DNA of 64,000 nucleotides from Trichobilharzia szidati (lineage: Eukaryota > Platyhelminthes > Trematoda > Strigeidida > Schistosomatidae). Shown here piece after piece: positions 55,020 through 64,000 of this stretch. The stretch is taken from positions 5,316,354-5,380,353 of the forward strand of contig OX235272.1 in the NCBI GenBank assembly GCA_944472155.2, in the 5' to 3' direction. Both the position numbers and the translations under genes were made by a program. Within the stretch, counting starts at the first letter, position 1, and each line of letters opens with the position of its first letter. Below the pieces are notes generated by a model. It made no database searches, was not told the DNA's origin, and worked only from the letters and a program-made list of their open reading frames with translations.

Positions 55020-55838
55020 TATTATTATTGTTTCCTTTGATTCCTAGAGGAACATAGGGCTTCGGCCGTGCGTCTCCATTGCGTTCGGTTCTCTGCTATA
55101 GTCTTCACCTGGCTCCAAGTCTGCCCGCACATTTTCACCTCCTCTTCACATCACCTCCTCCAAGTCACCCCACCCTCGCACTGACGACCAACTCGCCGCT
55201 TCCCTTTCAGTCGGGTTCCACTAGAGCAATGGCTTGTCTAGTGATGTCAATTGATGGTTTGGTTCCTCAGAGTATGGCCAGCCAATCCATCTCCATTTCT
55301 TCCTACCTATTTGTTCCACAATCGGTTCCTGGTTGGTTCGCTCATTGCCAGAGATCCCTGTTGCTGATCATTTCTGGCCAGCAATCAGATCTTGAGTGGT
55401 ATTGAGCGAAGACAACTGTTAATGAAGGTCTGTAGCTTGTTTGAGGTGCTCTTTGTGACACGCCAAGTCTCTGATCCGTATAGTAGTACTGACTTCACAT
55501 TGGAGTTGAAAATCCGGATCTTATTTTTGATGCTGAGTGTTGTTGACCTCCACACAGACTTGAGAGTAGTGAAAGCTTGTCTTGCTTTTCTGATCCTTGC
55601 TTTGATATCCTCGTCAGTTCCGCCTGTAGTTGAAACGATGCTTCCCAGGTGGGTTGGTGAAGAGGTTGTTTCTTTCAGGTTCCTCTTATTTATGCTGATC
55701 GTTGTCTGTTGTTGTTGTTCTTGTCCAGGAATCTTCATTACCTCTGTTTTCTCTATTTTCACCTGGGGTCCTATCTTCTCTGGATGCTTCTTTGGCCAAC
55801 TTGTTGCTTTTCGCTTGCATATCTTCCAGTTTGTGGGA
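55020..55838 (-). pseudogene. RTE retrotransposon, 5'-truncated
   Basis: The minus strand begins just after the palm (KLEDMQAKSNKLAKEASRED), then the ENREN region, ISINKRNLKETTSS, TGGTDEDIKARIRKARQAFT and TLKSVWRSTTLSIKNKIRIF with NSNVKSVLLYGSETWRVTKS. A frame of 160 codons covers 55867-55385. The C-terminal WRRS region is broken near 55200. It ends with the GAAGCCCTATGTTCCTCTAG tail and AAT repeats. No clear TSD; a few bases of the target seem lost. Confidence 0.85.
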
Positions 55839-55930
55839 GCAATAAATTGTGCTTGAAACGTGGTCATCGGTAAATATTAGTGTATAACAGTGTGTGATTT
55901 TATCGAAATGAAATAGGATCTTCTTAGTCA

Positions 55931-56160
55931 GTGCGTCGGTGGCACAGCGGTAGAATGTTCGACAACCATACCTCATATGTTTTGGAGTTTAATCCCCGGT
56001 CAATGCACTCCTTTACCTTGCGAAGCCAGTAATAAGACTGGTAAGGAGTGAAGGTTGGATATGACGCTAGCAAACCCGTTCCGTATAAATAAACACCACT
56101 GCTACCGAAACTTCAAAGCTTTAGCTTGGAGCCAGCTGTTTTCCATTGGGGACGTAAAGG
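55931..56160 (+). repeat. Family C SINE
   Basis: Head GTGCGTCGGTGGCACAGCGG, B-box-like GGAGTTTAATCCCC, body CACTCCTTTACCTTGCGAAG, tail 'cttggagccagctgttttcc' and GGGGACGTAAAGG. Flanks match those of the inverted copy at 47652. Confidence 0.75.
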
Positions 56161-56374
56161 ACGGACATAAATGTAGTGATCTCAAGAAAGTCTATGATGA
56201 TATACACCACAGTGACTTTCGAAGTTAATTCATATATGAACTGCTTATAGTCTCTCTACTCAAAAAGGCTGCTGCAGCTATGATGGTTTATGTAGACAGC
56301 CAGTATCCTCCCTAACTATATCGTTTGAGATGGCATGATTAGGTAGTGTGTTTTATGTCATATGACGTTGACTG

Positions 56375-56640
56375 GTAGGCATAGGAATAGGTTGGTGAAG
56401 GGTTAGGAGTGGCTAAACCAAATTCTACCATTAATGTATAAACTAGTTGACTATTGATTTAAGCCAAATGAATTGTAGATTGCTTGGCTTAAGACCTCGA
56501 GACGCCAAGAAGCAATGCTTGATTCTCTGTGGTGTAGGTGTATTCACTCTTTTTGATGTGCCCAATGCATTGGGTCTTCATGTATTCCCATGTTAATATT
56601 CTTTTCCGCGTACATTTCCTCCCAATATTTAATTATTTTA
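56375..56640 (+). repeat. 3' tail of the non-LTR element seen at 9600-10130
   Basis: 'ggtgtattcactctttttgatgtgcccaatgc' and 'catgttaatattcttttccgcgtacatttc' match 9890-9975. Confidence 0.5.
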
Positions 56641-56755
56641 TTCTTGTACGTTCCCAGTAGAACATAGGGGGCTTCAAGCTAGATGCTTGAAGTTTCGGTA
56701 GCAGTGTGTTTATTTTTATGGAATAGAGTTGCTAGGCTCATGCCCAACTTTCCCT
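56640..56755 (-). repeat. Family C SINE, truncated
   Basis: Tail and body only (TACGTTCCCAGTAGAAC, 'gcttcaagctagatgcttgaag', GCTCATGCCCAAC). The head is replaced by a PLE-4 fragment. Confidence 0.7.
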
Positions 56756-57280
56756 CTATAACATTCACATAAAGAAAGATTGACTTCTGAAGCCTTGCAC
56801 ATCTTAGCCACATCAAATGCAGTGAATAGGAAAGAAGGGATAGACTTATCACCTATATGGTAAACTCTTATATGAAGCAAGACAGATGAAAAAACAATAA
56901 ATACTCTATGAGCCTCCATGGCCTTTTAAAACATGTAGTATCTTGTTTATCACATATGAATTCATGTATTTTCCACATGACAAATAACACACACACTCAT
57001 ACAAAGCTAATCTATACAAATCAACTATAGAAGAGTGAACTCAACAACAATTTGACATTACTCATTACAAATATACGTGATGACTGCTTACATATTTTTA
57101 TTGGTAAAAATGTCCATGAACAAATGACTTTCAAATAAACTGACTTCAATCTATGTAAAACATTTTTTACTGTATATTTTGATGATTAATTAAAATCCGA
57201 ATAAATCTGCTAAAGAAGCTGTGGCTTACACAGCGAAACGTTCAGAAAACATATCTTGTTTTGATTTTCTTAACACGCTG
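56745..57280 (+). pseudogene. PLE-4 C-terminal fragment and 3' end
   Basis: HKERLTSEALHILATSNAVN with RKEGIDLSPIW (56758-56860) matches ERLTAEALHIW...LNRHEGVMLADAW of the copy at 22464-23300. The 3' region ends with a hammerhead-like fold (57206-57246). Confidence 0.65.
57206..57246 (+). ncRNA. Hammerhead-like fold at the PLE-4 3' end
   Basis: Stem I TCTG (57206-57209) with CAGA (57243-57246). CTAAAGA (57210-57216) stands where CTGANGA is expected, then one extra A. Stem II GCTGTG (57218-57223) pairs fully with CACAGC (57229-57234), followed by GAAA and CGTT. G5 is A, so it is probably inactive. Stem II differs in sequence but not pairing from the copy at 23563. Confidence 0.45.
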
Positions 57281-57285
57281 GGATT

Positions 57286-58012
57286 ATTATTATTATTTCC
57301 TTTAGTTCCTAGAGGAACATAGGGCTTCAGCGGTGCGTCTCCATTGCGTTCGGTTCTCTGCTAAAGTTTTACCTGGCTCCAAGTCTGCCCATACGCTTTC
57401 AATTCTTCTTCACATGATCTCCTCCAGGTCACCCTTGGACGACCAACTCGTCGCTTCCCTTTCGGGTTCCACTCGAGGGCTTGTCTAGTGATGTCACTTG
57501 CTGGTTTTCTCAGAGTGTGGCCAATCCATCTCCATTTCTTCCTGCCTATTTGTTTCACAATCGGTTTCTGCTGAGTTGGTTCGCTCATTGCCAGAGATAT
57601 CTGTTGCTGATCTCATCTCGCCGGCCATCTGATCTTGAGTTGTATTGAGCGAAGAGAACGGTTAATGAAGGTCTGTAGTTTCTTTGAGATGCTCTTTATG
57701 ACGCACCAAGTCTCTGATCCGTATAGTAGCACTGACTTCACATTGGAGTTGAAGATCCGGATCTTATTTTTGATGTTGAGTACTGCTGACCTCCTGCACA
57801 CAGACTTGAGAGTAGTGAAAGCTTGTCTTGCTTTCCCGATCCTTGCTTTGATATCCTCGTCAGTTCCGCTGGCCTGTAGTTGAAACTATGCTTCCCAGGT
57901 AGGTAAAAGAGGTTGTTTCTTTCAGGTTCCTTCCATTTATGCTGATTGCTGTCTGTTGTTGTTGCTGTGGCTGTTGGTGTTGACCAGGAATCTTCATCAC
58001 CTCCGTTTTCTG
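57286..58012 (-). pseudogene. RTE retrotransposon, 5'-truncated
   Basis: The minus strand runs from ENGGDEDSW (post-palm) through KIRIFNSNVKSVLLYGSETW and CVIKSISKKLQTFINRSLRS. The C-terminus KKWRWIGHTLRKPASDITRQ, ALEWNPKGKRRVGRPRVTWR and RSCEEELKAYGQTWSQVK follows, ending with GAAGCCCTATGTTCCTCTAG. The RIGHTLRK-type block is the clearest C-terminus of all copies here. It inserted next to the PLE-4 end. Confidence 0.85.
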
Positions 58013-58094
58013 GAATTAATTTAAATAATTTATAATGAATCAATCTGACTCGGCACTCAAATTATTCCAGGAAGTTCGTAACACCTACGGCCTG

Positions 58095-58215
58095 GAAACC
58101 TATATTCTTACTACTGGCTAAGAGAGGTAATGGAGTGCGTCGGTCGTGAATCGAACGCAAAACTACCTGCGTGGCTTGCTGGTGAGCATTCTACCGCTGT
58201 GCCACCGACAATCCT
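58095..58215 (-). repeat. Family C SINE, head part
   Basis: 'tactggctaagagaggtaatggagtgcg', inverse B box GTGAATCGAACGC and 'cattctaccgctgtgccaccgac' give the head and start of the body; the tail is missing. Confidence 0.65.
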
Positions 58216-58715
58216 TTCATTATAGTCTCTTTAAATTTATTTTCCTCCATCTTTGCATGATATATGGAGTATGTTAACTTGAACTGATGCACATTCGTAC
58301 AAATTTCAATGTTGAATATCGGTCGGTCAGTCAATCAGTAATAGCTCTTACATTTAGTGGTCGTGGTTTAGGAGCAAGTTCATGAAGTTGTAAGTGATTT
58401 TCGACTAATTCTAGGTTCAGCTAAAAGGAGGAAATAATATTATCGATATTATGTTCTCTAATTTGAATGGTTTAAATGGGAGTTCTAAATGTCTTTTCAG
58501 GGAAATATCTTCATCTTTGACTTCAACAGAAGAAGTCTTGTAATTTTTTCTGAAATGATCTGACTAACAAGGACTTTAGAAGGGTCTGAAAGCATTTGAA
58601 CAATTCATCTTTATCCGCATCACATTTGTTGTTTTCTTTCGTTAGCCTTTCACTTGACAATATTCCTACTTTGAACACTAAGCTGCCTTAATGGAATCAT
58701 TATGAAGACTCATAA
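58216..58715. other. No recognisable feature
   Basis: AT-rich sequence; nothing recognised. Confidence 0.35.
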
Positions 58716-58719
58716 CTAG

Positions 58720-59870
58720 GTATAATATACGGATCTTATTCTCCATCTATCTGGTTTTTGGTGTATCCGTTAGGCAAAATCCATGTTGATTTGTGTTTAT
58801 CATTGTGCTGGTGCACGCTGGCTGCCTCCAATCACTAAATCATTGAAACAGCAGCACAGAAGTCTGTCAATAATTCTTCATTCTCATTCATTTCTCCGAT
58901 AGCCTCTCGACCCATGATGAGTTCTCTTCCCGTATTATCTGCTCCCAGTTCAGCTGGCATTCATATCGCCCATGAGGATTTTGATGTCACCATTCTGCAT
59001 GTTGTCCATTACTGTTTTCTAATTTCGATTATAGCTTGACTCCAGACCGTATTTTTGGTACAAGTAAGGTATTTTCAGCATTTGATATCGGTAGCCCAAT
59101 TTTGCAGGCCGACCATTGATATCGGGTGTGCGTTGGCTGGGGATCGAACCCCGCACCATGTGCATGATCGGCGAGAGTCATAACCGCTGTGCCACCGACG
59201 CTGGCTGTCTTTAAAAATCTTCTTTCTGGTCTTGTTCCATGCTGTTTGTAGCACTGTATGTAGCATTGGATAACTGTGAGCTTCCTTCCTTCATTTTCAG
59301 TTGAACCTCGCTGTTATGATCCTGGATAAAATTTATTCTTACCGCACTAGGGCTTTGGCTGCCACTGGTGATATCATTATAGCCACTAACTGCCTCAGTG
59401 TGCTCGCGGTTGTCGGGTGGGCGACTAGAGCCGAGTAAATTACTGACTCACCACTTGACAATTTTGACAGTTCACATCCATTCCATGTGCTCTCTCATAT
59501 ACCCAGCACTTGTGTGCCATATCTTCATATTTCTTTTCCTACCTGGACAGCCTTCCCATCCAGTTTCGTAAATTGTAGGAACACTCCACATCCCAGTTCG
59601 TATTCTTACTTTCATCGAGAGAAGACACATCATCTGGCTAGGTGGCTTCCCGAAGGCTAGCTTTCTCCAGCCAGCATCATTTAGCCTCTCCAATTGTTTT
59701 TTGAATTATTTTGTATTTTTAATATATTTCTTGTGCTCTGAAGCTTTTCTGGAGGTTTGATAGGTTTGATGGTGTAGGGTTGCTAGCCCTACACTCGACC
59801 CTCTTTCTCTTTACCAAGGCTTGTGACCGCCTAGGTAATTAGCAAGCAAGTTACTTAGGAGCGCCAGGCC
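58720..59870 (-). pseudogene. RTE 5' half: leader and apurinic endonuclease, split by SINE B
   Basis: Minus strand from 59870: leader shared with 24665-24935, then MKVRIRTGMW...TIYETG (59610-59560), SSGESVIYSA, SRIITARF-like and VIQCY remnants (59450-59260). After a family B insertion comes the catalytic block KILMGDMNAS (58985-58950), GRE...MGREAIGEMNE, DLVIGG and INMDFA...YTKNQ, the order of the RTE endonuclease (GDMNAKIG, DNxGRE, NDLVIGG). Stops and frameshifts are frequent. With the 24665 copy this is one of only two 5' ends in the window. Confidence 0.75.
59025..59205 (-). repeat. Family B SINE nested in the RTE endonuclease
   Basis: Minus-strand head GTCGGTGGCACAGCGGTTAT, B-box-like GGGGTTCGATCCCC, body to AAATACCTTACTTGTACC and GGTCTGGAGTCAAGC. 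It splits the endonuclease between the VIQCY and GDMNAS regions. Confidence 0.82.
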
Positions 59871-60535
59871 CTCGAGTGGAATCCGATTGGGAAGTAACGG
59901 GTGGGTCGTCGGTGCGTGAGTGACATGGAGGAGATCGTGTGAGGGAGGAGCAGATGAGAGGAGATGGAAAATCGTTTGGCTAGCCAGCTGAAGAGGACAG
60001 CAGCAAATGGAACAAAGTGGAGTAGTTCAAGTATTGGTTTGTAGGGATTTGGTTGATTGGTTACAGGATTTTATCATGAGCTGACATTGGTTAGAGAACC
60101 ATTGGAAAACCTGGGAGTACTGGACAGCTGTTTCGTCCCAGTTTGGAACTCTTCATCAGTATGCACCCACCGGGGTTCAAACCCAGGACCTTCTGGTTAC
60201 AAGGCAAGCTTGCATACCATTAAGCCACTGGGACCCGATCCAAAGGCCCATGAATTCTAACTTCTGCCAATTCACAATATAGCGCAACCGCTAGCCAATG
60301 TCTTCGGCGAGTATTTATCCTCACATCCGACCTGCTGCACCCTGGGTTCGAACCCTGGCGTGTGCTTACTGATGAAGAGTTCCAAACTAGGACGAAGCAG
60401 CTGTCCAGTACTCCCAGGTTTTCCAATGGTTCTCTAAACAATGTCAGCTCATGATGAAATCCTCCACCCAAAGTGGAGATGTGTTGTTGAAGCCAGCCCT
60501 ATGTTCCATTCGGAACCCAATGTAAGAATAATAAA
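59870..60535 (+). pseudogene. RTE C-terminus and tail, split by a family A pair
   Basis: The parts 59870-60022 (EWNPIGK-like, 'tgacatggaggagatcgtgtgaggg', 'agcaaatggaacaaagtggag') and 60479-60535 ('atgtgttgttgaag', CCCTATGTTCCATTCGGAAC) become continuous once 60023-60478 is removed. It follows directly on an RTE leader in the opposite orientation. Confidence 0.75.
60023..60468. repeat. Family A inverted pair, 10-bp TSD
   Basis: The minus arm 60023-60345 is nearly full length (3' end, scaffold inverse, head inverse, 5' region). The plus arm 60345-60468 starts at the B box (GGGTTCGAACCC), has CTGATGAAGAGTTCC...GGACGAAGCAGCTGTCCAGTAC and ends AATCCTCCACC. CAAAGTGGAG at 60013-60022 and 60469-60478 flanks it. 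Confidence 0.88.
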
Positions 60536-60716
60536 ATATGATAACAGTAATTCTCCATTTAATTTGAGAATTTAATATCCACTTATTTTAGTGAGTTGAT
60601 CTACATTGAATTTTACACGTTACACTTTGCACAAAGGTATAGCGTCTTGCCTTGTTACACTTCATAAAAGTATATTCTAAGGTAGGGAGAGATGCACATG
60701 AACTATAATAAACGAA

Positions 60717-60750
60717 AAGAGTCTCATGCTCTACCGACTGAGTTAGCCGG
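60717..60750 (-). tRNA. 5' half of a tRNA-Lys(CUU)-like sequence (relic)
   Basis: The minus strand reads CCGGCTAACTCAGTCGGTAG, AGCATGAGACTCTT: D-arm, A box and anticodon stem up to a CTT anticodon, as in eukaryotic tRNA-Lys. The 3' half (T-arm, B box) is absent, and the sequence becomes unrelated right after the anticodon. It lies just upstream of the CR1-like copy, on the opposite strand. Confidence 0.6.
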
Positions 60751-60759
60751 AGTCTGCCA

Positions 60760-61815
60760 GAGTCTGACTGCTTCAAACTTAATAGCTTTCTGTTGGACAT
60801 CAGCAAGCGGTCTAAGTCAAATGGTCTTTTATTAAATCCTTCCAAATGTCAGGCAGCTAACTTTAATTTCAAGCATCGATGTGATATACATGAACTAGTT
60901 AGTTCCCGTGATGCCTGTAGCATAGATAGCACTGAAATTGAAACCAAGTCAAGCATTAAACACCATGGATTAGTTCTTTCCTCTGACCTTTCATGGTCAT
61001 CCCACATCTTATCGATCTCTAAGAAAATGTTTCGTCATACATTCTACATTGAAAGGTTAAGACAATCAGGTATCAACCAACCTTTAGTTCTGCAATTTTT
61101 AAACTCCTGTATTTTACCTATCGTATTATATTGCTCTCCATTAATCTTTCCTGGGTTTCTCAAAAAAGACTATATCATATTACGAAGGGTATTAAATGCT
61201 GTGAGTAGGGCTTGTGGTTTGCCACTGCGTGAGCTCGCCAATATTATAGTCGAGAGACATATAAAATCCTGTACAAAATGGGCAGAGGCCGTACTGTCAG
61301 GCCCTCTGCACCCGCTTTATTCACAACTATCCCCTTGCATCGCATCAGGTAGGACGAGAAGTCAATATAAGAAGTTATATACTCGCACCATTAATTACAA
61401 AAATTCTACACTTCTCTATTTAGCCCGTATTTTATGCGATGGAGACACCGTTAGACGTGAAACATATTAGTTGCTATATGTAATTAGCAAAGTGAATCGA
61501 CCCTTTCATCATTCATCTTTCTGTAATTTTATGGTGTCACCCTTTCTATCGTTTAATTGTAACTTAGCTATTTTTATATTAGTTGTTATTACTATTATTA
61601 CTAGAATTTTATACTTTATGCATATTTTTCTCCTTATTGCATACTGTAGTTGCCACATAGCTGCTATAACAACGTTTTGTTATTATAATTATGTAATGTT
61701 TATTTTTTGTCATTTTGAGTAAATTAGATGGAATATTGTACTGAATGCTGAAAATTCCTTGCTGTATCACTAGTACTGTTTTTGGAATAAAGCAGAAATT
61801 ATTATTATTATTCAA
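60760..61815 (+). pseudogene. CR1-like retrotransposon, 3' portion with a long open frame
   Basis: An open frame of 225 codons (60793-61470) begins after the palm: KSNGLLLNPSKCQAANFNFK, IDSTEIETKSSIKHHGLVLS, WSSHILSISKKMFRHTFYIE, then FLNSCILPIVLYCSPLIFPG, FLKKDYIILRRVLNAVSRAC and a C-terminus SGRTRSQYKKLYTRTINYKN, LARILCDGDTVRRETY. The 3' UTR ends GGAATAAAGCAG and ATT repeats at about 61812. It has the best-preserved frame of the four CR1-like copies but lacks the endonuclease and catalytic palm. Confidence 0.82.
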
Positions 61816-62300
61816 GGGCGATATACCAAGTGAGATAATTGCGAGGAAATTAAGAAAATCAGTTCAAAGAACTTTTAATGCTGGCGAACTACACGTCTTA
61901 TTCTCTACACGACCGATGATGATTCCTCGACTGAAAGATAAAGTACCTAGACTGGTTAGCCACTTCTAATTGTATCTACCAATTCAACTGCGCTTGTGGA
62001 GCGAGTTATATTGGCCGTTGCTCTAGGAACTTGATTTTTCGTGCCAGCCAGCACTGAAGAATCCTTCTCTTTAATCTACCGGGTGCCCAATGAATTATCA
62101 AAATGATCGAAGCACCGCATGCTCCAAACACCAGAGGCTATTGCAATTCATCTCAAACAACCAGTGGTCTGTGTTCAAAAGAAGCAAGTCCAGTTCTTAC
62201 TACTGCCATGGCCTTCAGTAGAGACTGTAAACTCATGAATTTGTAATATTATCTTTCCTAATTTATTTGACATTCAGCTTATTTTGTGTTGATGCTATTA
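61815..62300 (+). pseudogene. PLE-3 GIY-YIG fragment
   Basis: GDIPSEIIARKLRKSVQRTF and NAGELHVLFSTRPMMIPRLK, DKVPRLVSH (linker), then after a frameshift CIYQFNCACGASYIGRCSRN with LIFRASQH (GIY-YIG core), and AIAIHLKQPVVCVQKKQVQF. It matches 44090-43620. No reverse transcriptase part. Confidence 0.72.
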
Positions 62301-62624
62301 AGGTGTAACCTACTGATATGATTGATTCGATTTTATTTAAACAACATTAATGTTGTTCATAACACTAATTCATTCATTCACTACTGTTATGTATATATAA
62401 CTGTAGACCCTGATGACGAAGGGGTTATCGAAAGGAGTACTCTTTGTTCAATATCCATTCTTTTGAAAGATTATTATTATCATTAAAAAGTATAAGGATG
62501 GGAGTAATTACATGAGTTTAATCGATCTGAGAAAATAATGTTTTTGTTTGATTACCTCTAAATCTTTTACGATTAAATCATGCTTAACTTAACAGTAAGT
62601 GACGAAAAGGACGATAATTCCGCA

Positions 62625-62815
62625 GGCGTCGGTGGCACAGTGGTTAGGACTCTCGGCGACCATGCACATGGTCCGGGGTTCGATCCCCTGCCGATATCTA
62701 TGGTCGACCTGCAAAATTTGGGCTACCGATATCACATGCTGAAAATTCCATACTTGTACTAAAAATACGGTGTGGCATCAAGCTGTAATCAAAATAAAAT
62801 AAATAAATCCTAACC
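62625..62815 (+). repeat. Family B SINE, best copy
   Basis: GCGTCGGTGGCACAGTGGTT and AGGACTCTCGGCGACCATGC, then the B box GGGGTTCGATCCCC. Acceptor-stem-like GTCGG near the start has no clear partner. The body ends AAAATTCCATACTTGTAC, ACGGTGTGGCATCAAGCTG, TAATCAAAATAAAATAAATAA. Confidence 0.85.
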
Positions 62816-63074
62816 ATTACTATCCTGTTTAGCTTAATAACTTCATCCATTTACTATCATTTTGTACCTATCATTCCACGCTTAAGGTTCGACTGAGGTG
62901 TGAACTGTAGTACAAAGGAATTTGCTGCTGTTTGCATAATTTATTATACTACACGCTTGACGGACATATTTCCCTCAGCATCAGGGATTGACTGCGCCAG
63001 TAGAATGTAGCCCAATCACAGTCATGTTCTGGGCTCGATTCTCGCTCATCCGGTTGTAAGCTCGGTAAATAAGA

Positions 63075-63270
63075 AAGGTTTGATGTGATATTGATATAAG
63101 TATAAAACTTGCGCACTGTGGTAGAGCATAACTCCATTATGGATAAGATTTTATTTTGATAAATCACACAATGTTGTACAGTAATATTTACTGATGACCA
63201 CATTTCGAGCACAAACTATTGCTCATAATCATATCAAGTTACTCACACAACTTTCTTGCTTCGTTTATAT
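63075..63270 (-). repeat. PLE terminal (pseudo-LTR-like) sequence
   Basis: 'actgtggtagagcataactccattatggataagattttattttgat', 'atttactgatgaccacatttcgagcac' and 'ctcataatcatatcaagttactcacacaactttcttgcttc' recur at 54805-54995 and, inverted, at 48330-48540. Confidence 0.6.
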
Positions 63271-63439
63271 ACATTAGTAAAAATTGATGCTATTAGACAT
63301 TTGAATAAAATCATTATAAGATAGAGTACATTCGGAAATAACAATATGAGTGTTATCAATCAAATACAATAAGATAAATAAATAGCTTGTTAGAATGTTA
63401 TAATGTGAATTGAAATACATTTTAGCATTATTAATTGTG

Positions 63440-63965
63440 CCCCGATTTGACTGGTGGTAATAATATCTTCCATATCTCTGGTATATGCGTTGAGTCACTT
63501 CTATTGCATGTGTTGGGTGTAGATTATTCGATGAACAAGGATTCAGTAATCAACCTCTCTCTATCTCTCTACACCTGCCTATATTACTTTCCAGAATTCT
63601 GACTCTGCCCAACCTGCCTCTTATGTGTTTGTGTGTTGTTAATGCATGCATTGTGATTGCTGAGTTTTTTTATAAATTATGTATCTTTTCGGGGTCAACC
63701 ATTCTCCCCTTATCTAAATTCTTATGTTCTGACAATCTGACTACCCCCGACCTACTAGTCTGACCTATGTATTTGACCTCACAGTTATTACAGGGTATTT
63801 TGTAAATTATATTATTTTGTTTAATTGGGTCAACCGACAGGGTCCTTTAACTTACAGAATTTGTCCTTCGTGAGTGAGTTTTAGGTTTGAATGCCACCCC
63901 AATTCCTGCTTCATTAAGAATCCTACGCAGGGTCTCAGAAGTACCCTCCTTATAAGTCATCCAGA
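63440..63965 (-). pseudogene. PLE-2 GIY-YIG fragment
   Basis: Minus strand: MTYKEGTSETLRRILNEAGI with GVAFKPKTHSRRTNSVS (63960-63860), IIYKIPCNNCEVKYIGQTSR with SGVVRLSEHKNLDKGRMVDP (63815-63705), and after a stop NSAITMHALTTHKHIRG and RVRILESNIGRCRE. The GIY-YIG core and its two cysteines are intact. Confidence 0.78.
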
Positions 63966-64000
63966 CAGAGTCGAAATTCTAAAACGTAATCTAGGTAGGT
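63966..64000 (+). pseudogene. PLE-2 C-terminal fragment in plus orientation, cut by window end
   Basis: 'agagtcgaaattctaaaacgtaatctaggtagg' matches the C-terminal segment at 12938-12975 (RVKILRSNIGRW) in plus orientation. It abuts the minus-strand copy, making an inverted junction at about 63965. Confidence 0.5.

Larger units (their letters stand above)
53640..56160 (-). repeat. Right arm of the large inverted duplication
   Basis: Inverse of 47652-49275 with two extra insertions: family A (53985-54410) and an RTE (55020-55838). The left arm has about 300 bp at 47955-48260 that the right arm lacks. Confidence 0.75.

Noticed and set aside
60793..61470. Host gene encoded by the 225-codon open frame
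   Set aside because: The sequence is the post-palm region of a CR1-like reverse transcriptase and recurs at 13745-15300 and 17780-18520.
62410..62460. Hammerhead-like CTGATGA...CGAAA at the end of the PLE-3 fragment
   Set aside because: CTGATGA is present, but stem II only pairs with an offset, and stem I has no convincing partner. Not listed as a ribozyme.
1..64000. CRISPR arrays, operons, phage or bacterial genes
   Set aside because: No regularly spaced repeats and no bacterial coding organisation; introns, SINEs and retrotransposons show eukaryotic DNA.

Overview
The window reads as flatworm DNA, most likely from a blood fluke (Schistosoma or a close relative). It is AT-rich and eukaryotic, and interspersed repeats cover most of it. 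The evidence is the combination of innexin exons, a Merlin transposase relic split by a 32-bp intron, SR2-like RTE retrotransposons, CR1-like retrotransposons, several families of Penelope-like elements (PLEs) with GIY-YIG endonuclease remnants, and Sm-alpha-like short repeats carrying hammerhead ribozyme motifs. No bacterial gene, operon, CRISPR array or intact tRNA/rRNA gene is visible. Bases 39550-40044 are an assembly gap (N).

The only host gene recognised with confidence is an innexin on the minus strand. Its last exon is 1636-2455 and the preceding exon is 7284 to about 7809. They are joined by a 4.8-kb intron (2456-7283) that holds the Merlin relic, a tRNA-derived repeat, a palindromic hammerhead repeat, a CR1-like tail and a truncated RTE. 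Upstream exons (higher coordinates) were not found.

Repeat families, with names local to this annotation. Family A is tRNA-headed, with a hammerhead-like fold behind the head, and usually occurs as head-to-head inverted pairs. Families B and C share one tRNA-like head but have different bodies. Family E is the Sm-alpha type, with hammerheads in palindromic pairs. Family F is another tRNA-headed repeat, also paired. Family G is a weaker hammerhead-like repeat. D is a 3' tail of the CR1 type. PLE-1 to PLE-4 are four groups of Penelope-like GIY-YIG fragments. RTE copies are nearly all 5'-truncated, and several have clear target-site duplications (TSDs).

Layout: 1-7.9 kb, innexin exons and intron; 8-13.6 kb, A pair, PLE fragments in both orientations, families B and C; 13.7-19.1 kb, CR1-like copies, A pair, PLE-3, RTE relic; 19.5-27.1 kb, C, A, RTE in D, PLE-4, F, RTE 5' end, PLE-2; 27.6-31.8 kb, E palindrome, RTE, and an RTE nested in C nested in A; 32-39.5 kb, A, F, PLE-1, RTE and a feature-poor 1.8-kb tract; 40-46.5 kb, degenerate RTE, A, B, C and PLE-3; 47.6-56.2 kb, a large imperfect inverted duplication around CR1, RTE and A copies; 56.4-64 kb, PLE-4, RTE, A, CR1, PLE-3, B and a PLE-2 inverted junction.

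The most interesting signals are: (1) family A inverted pairs flanked by 10-12-bp direct repeats, so the pair inserted as one unit; (2) a hammerhead fold inside family A, with one copy (8479-8524) keeping every core residue; (3) palindromic Sm-alpha-like units with one intact ribozyme core; (4) a Merlin relic with a schistosome-type mini-intron; and (5) SINE C sharing its 3' tail with the RTE.
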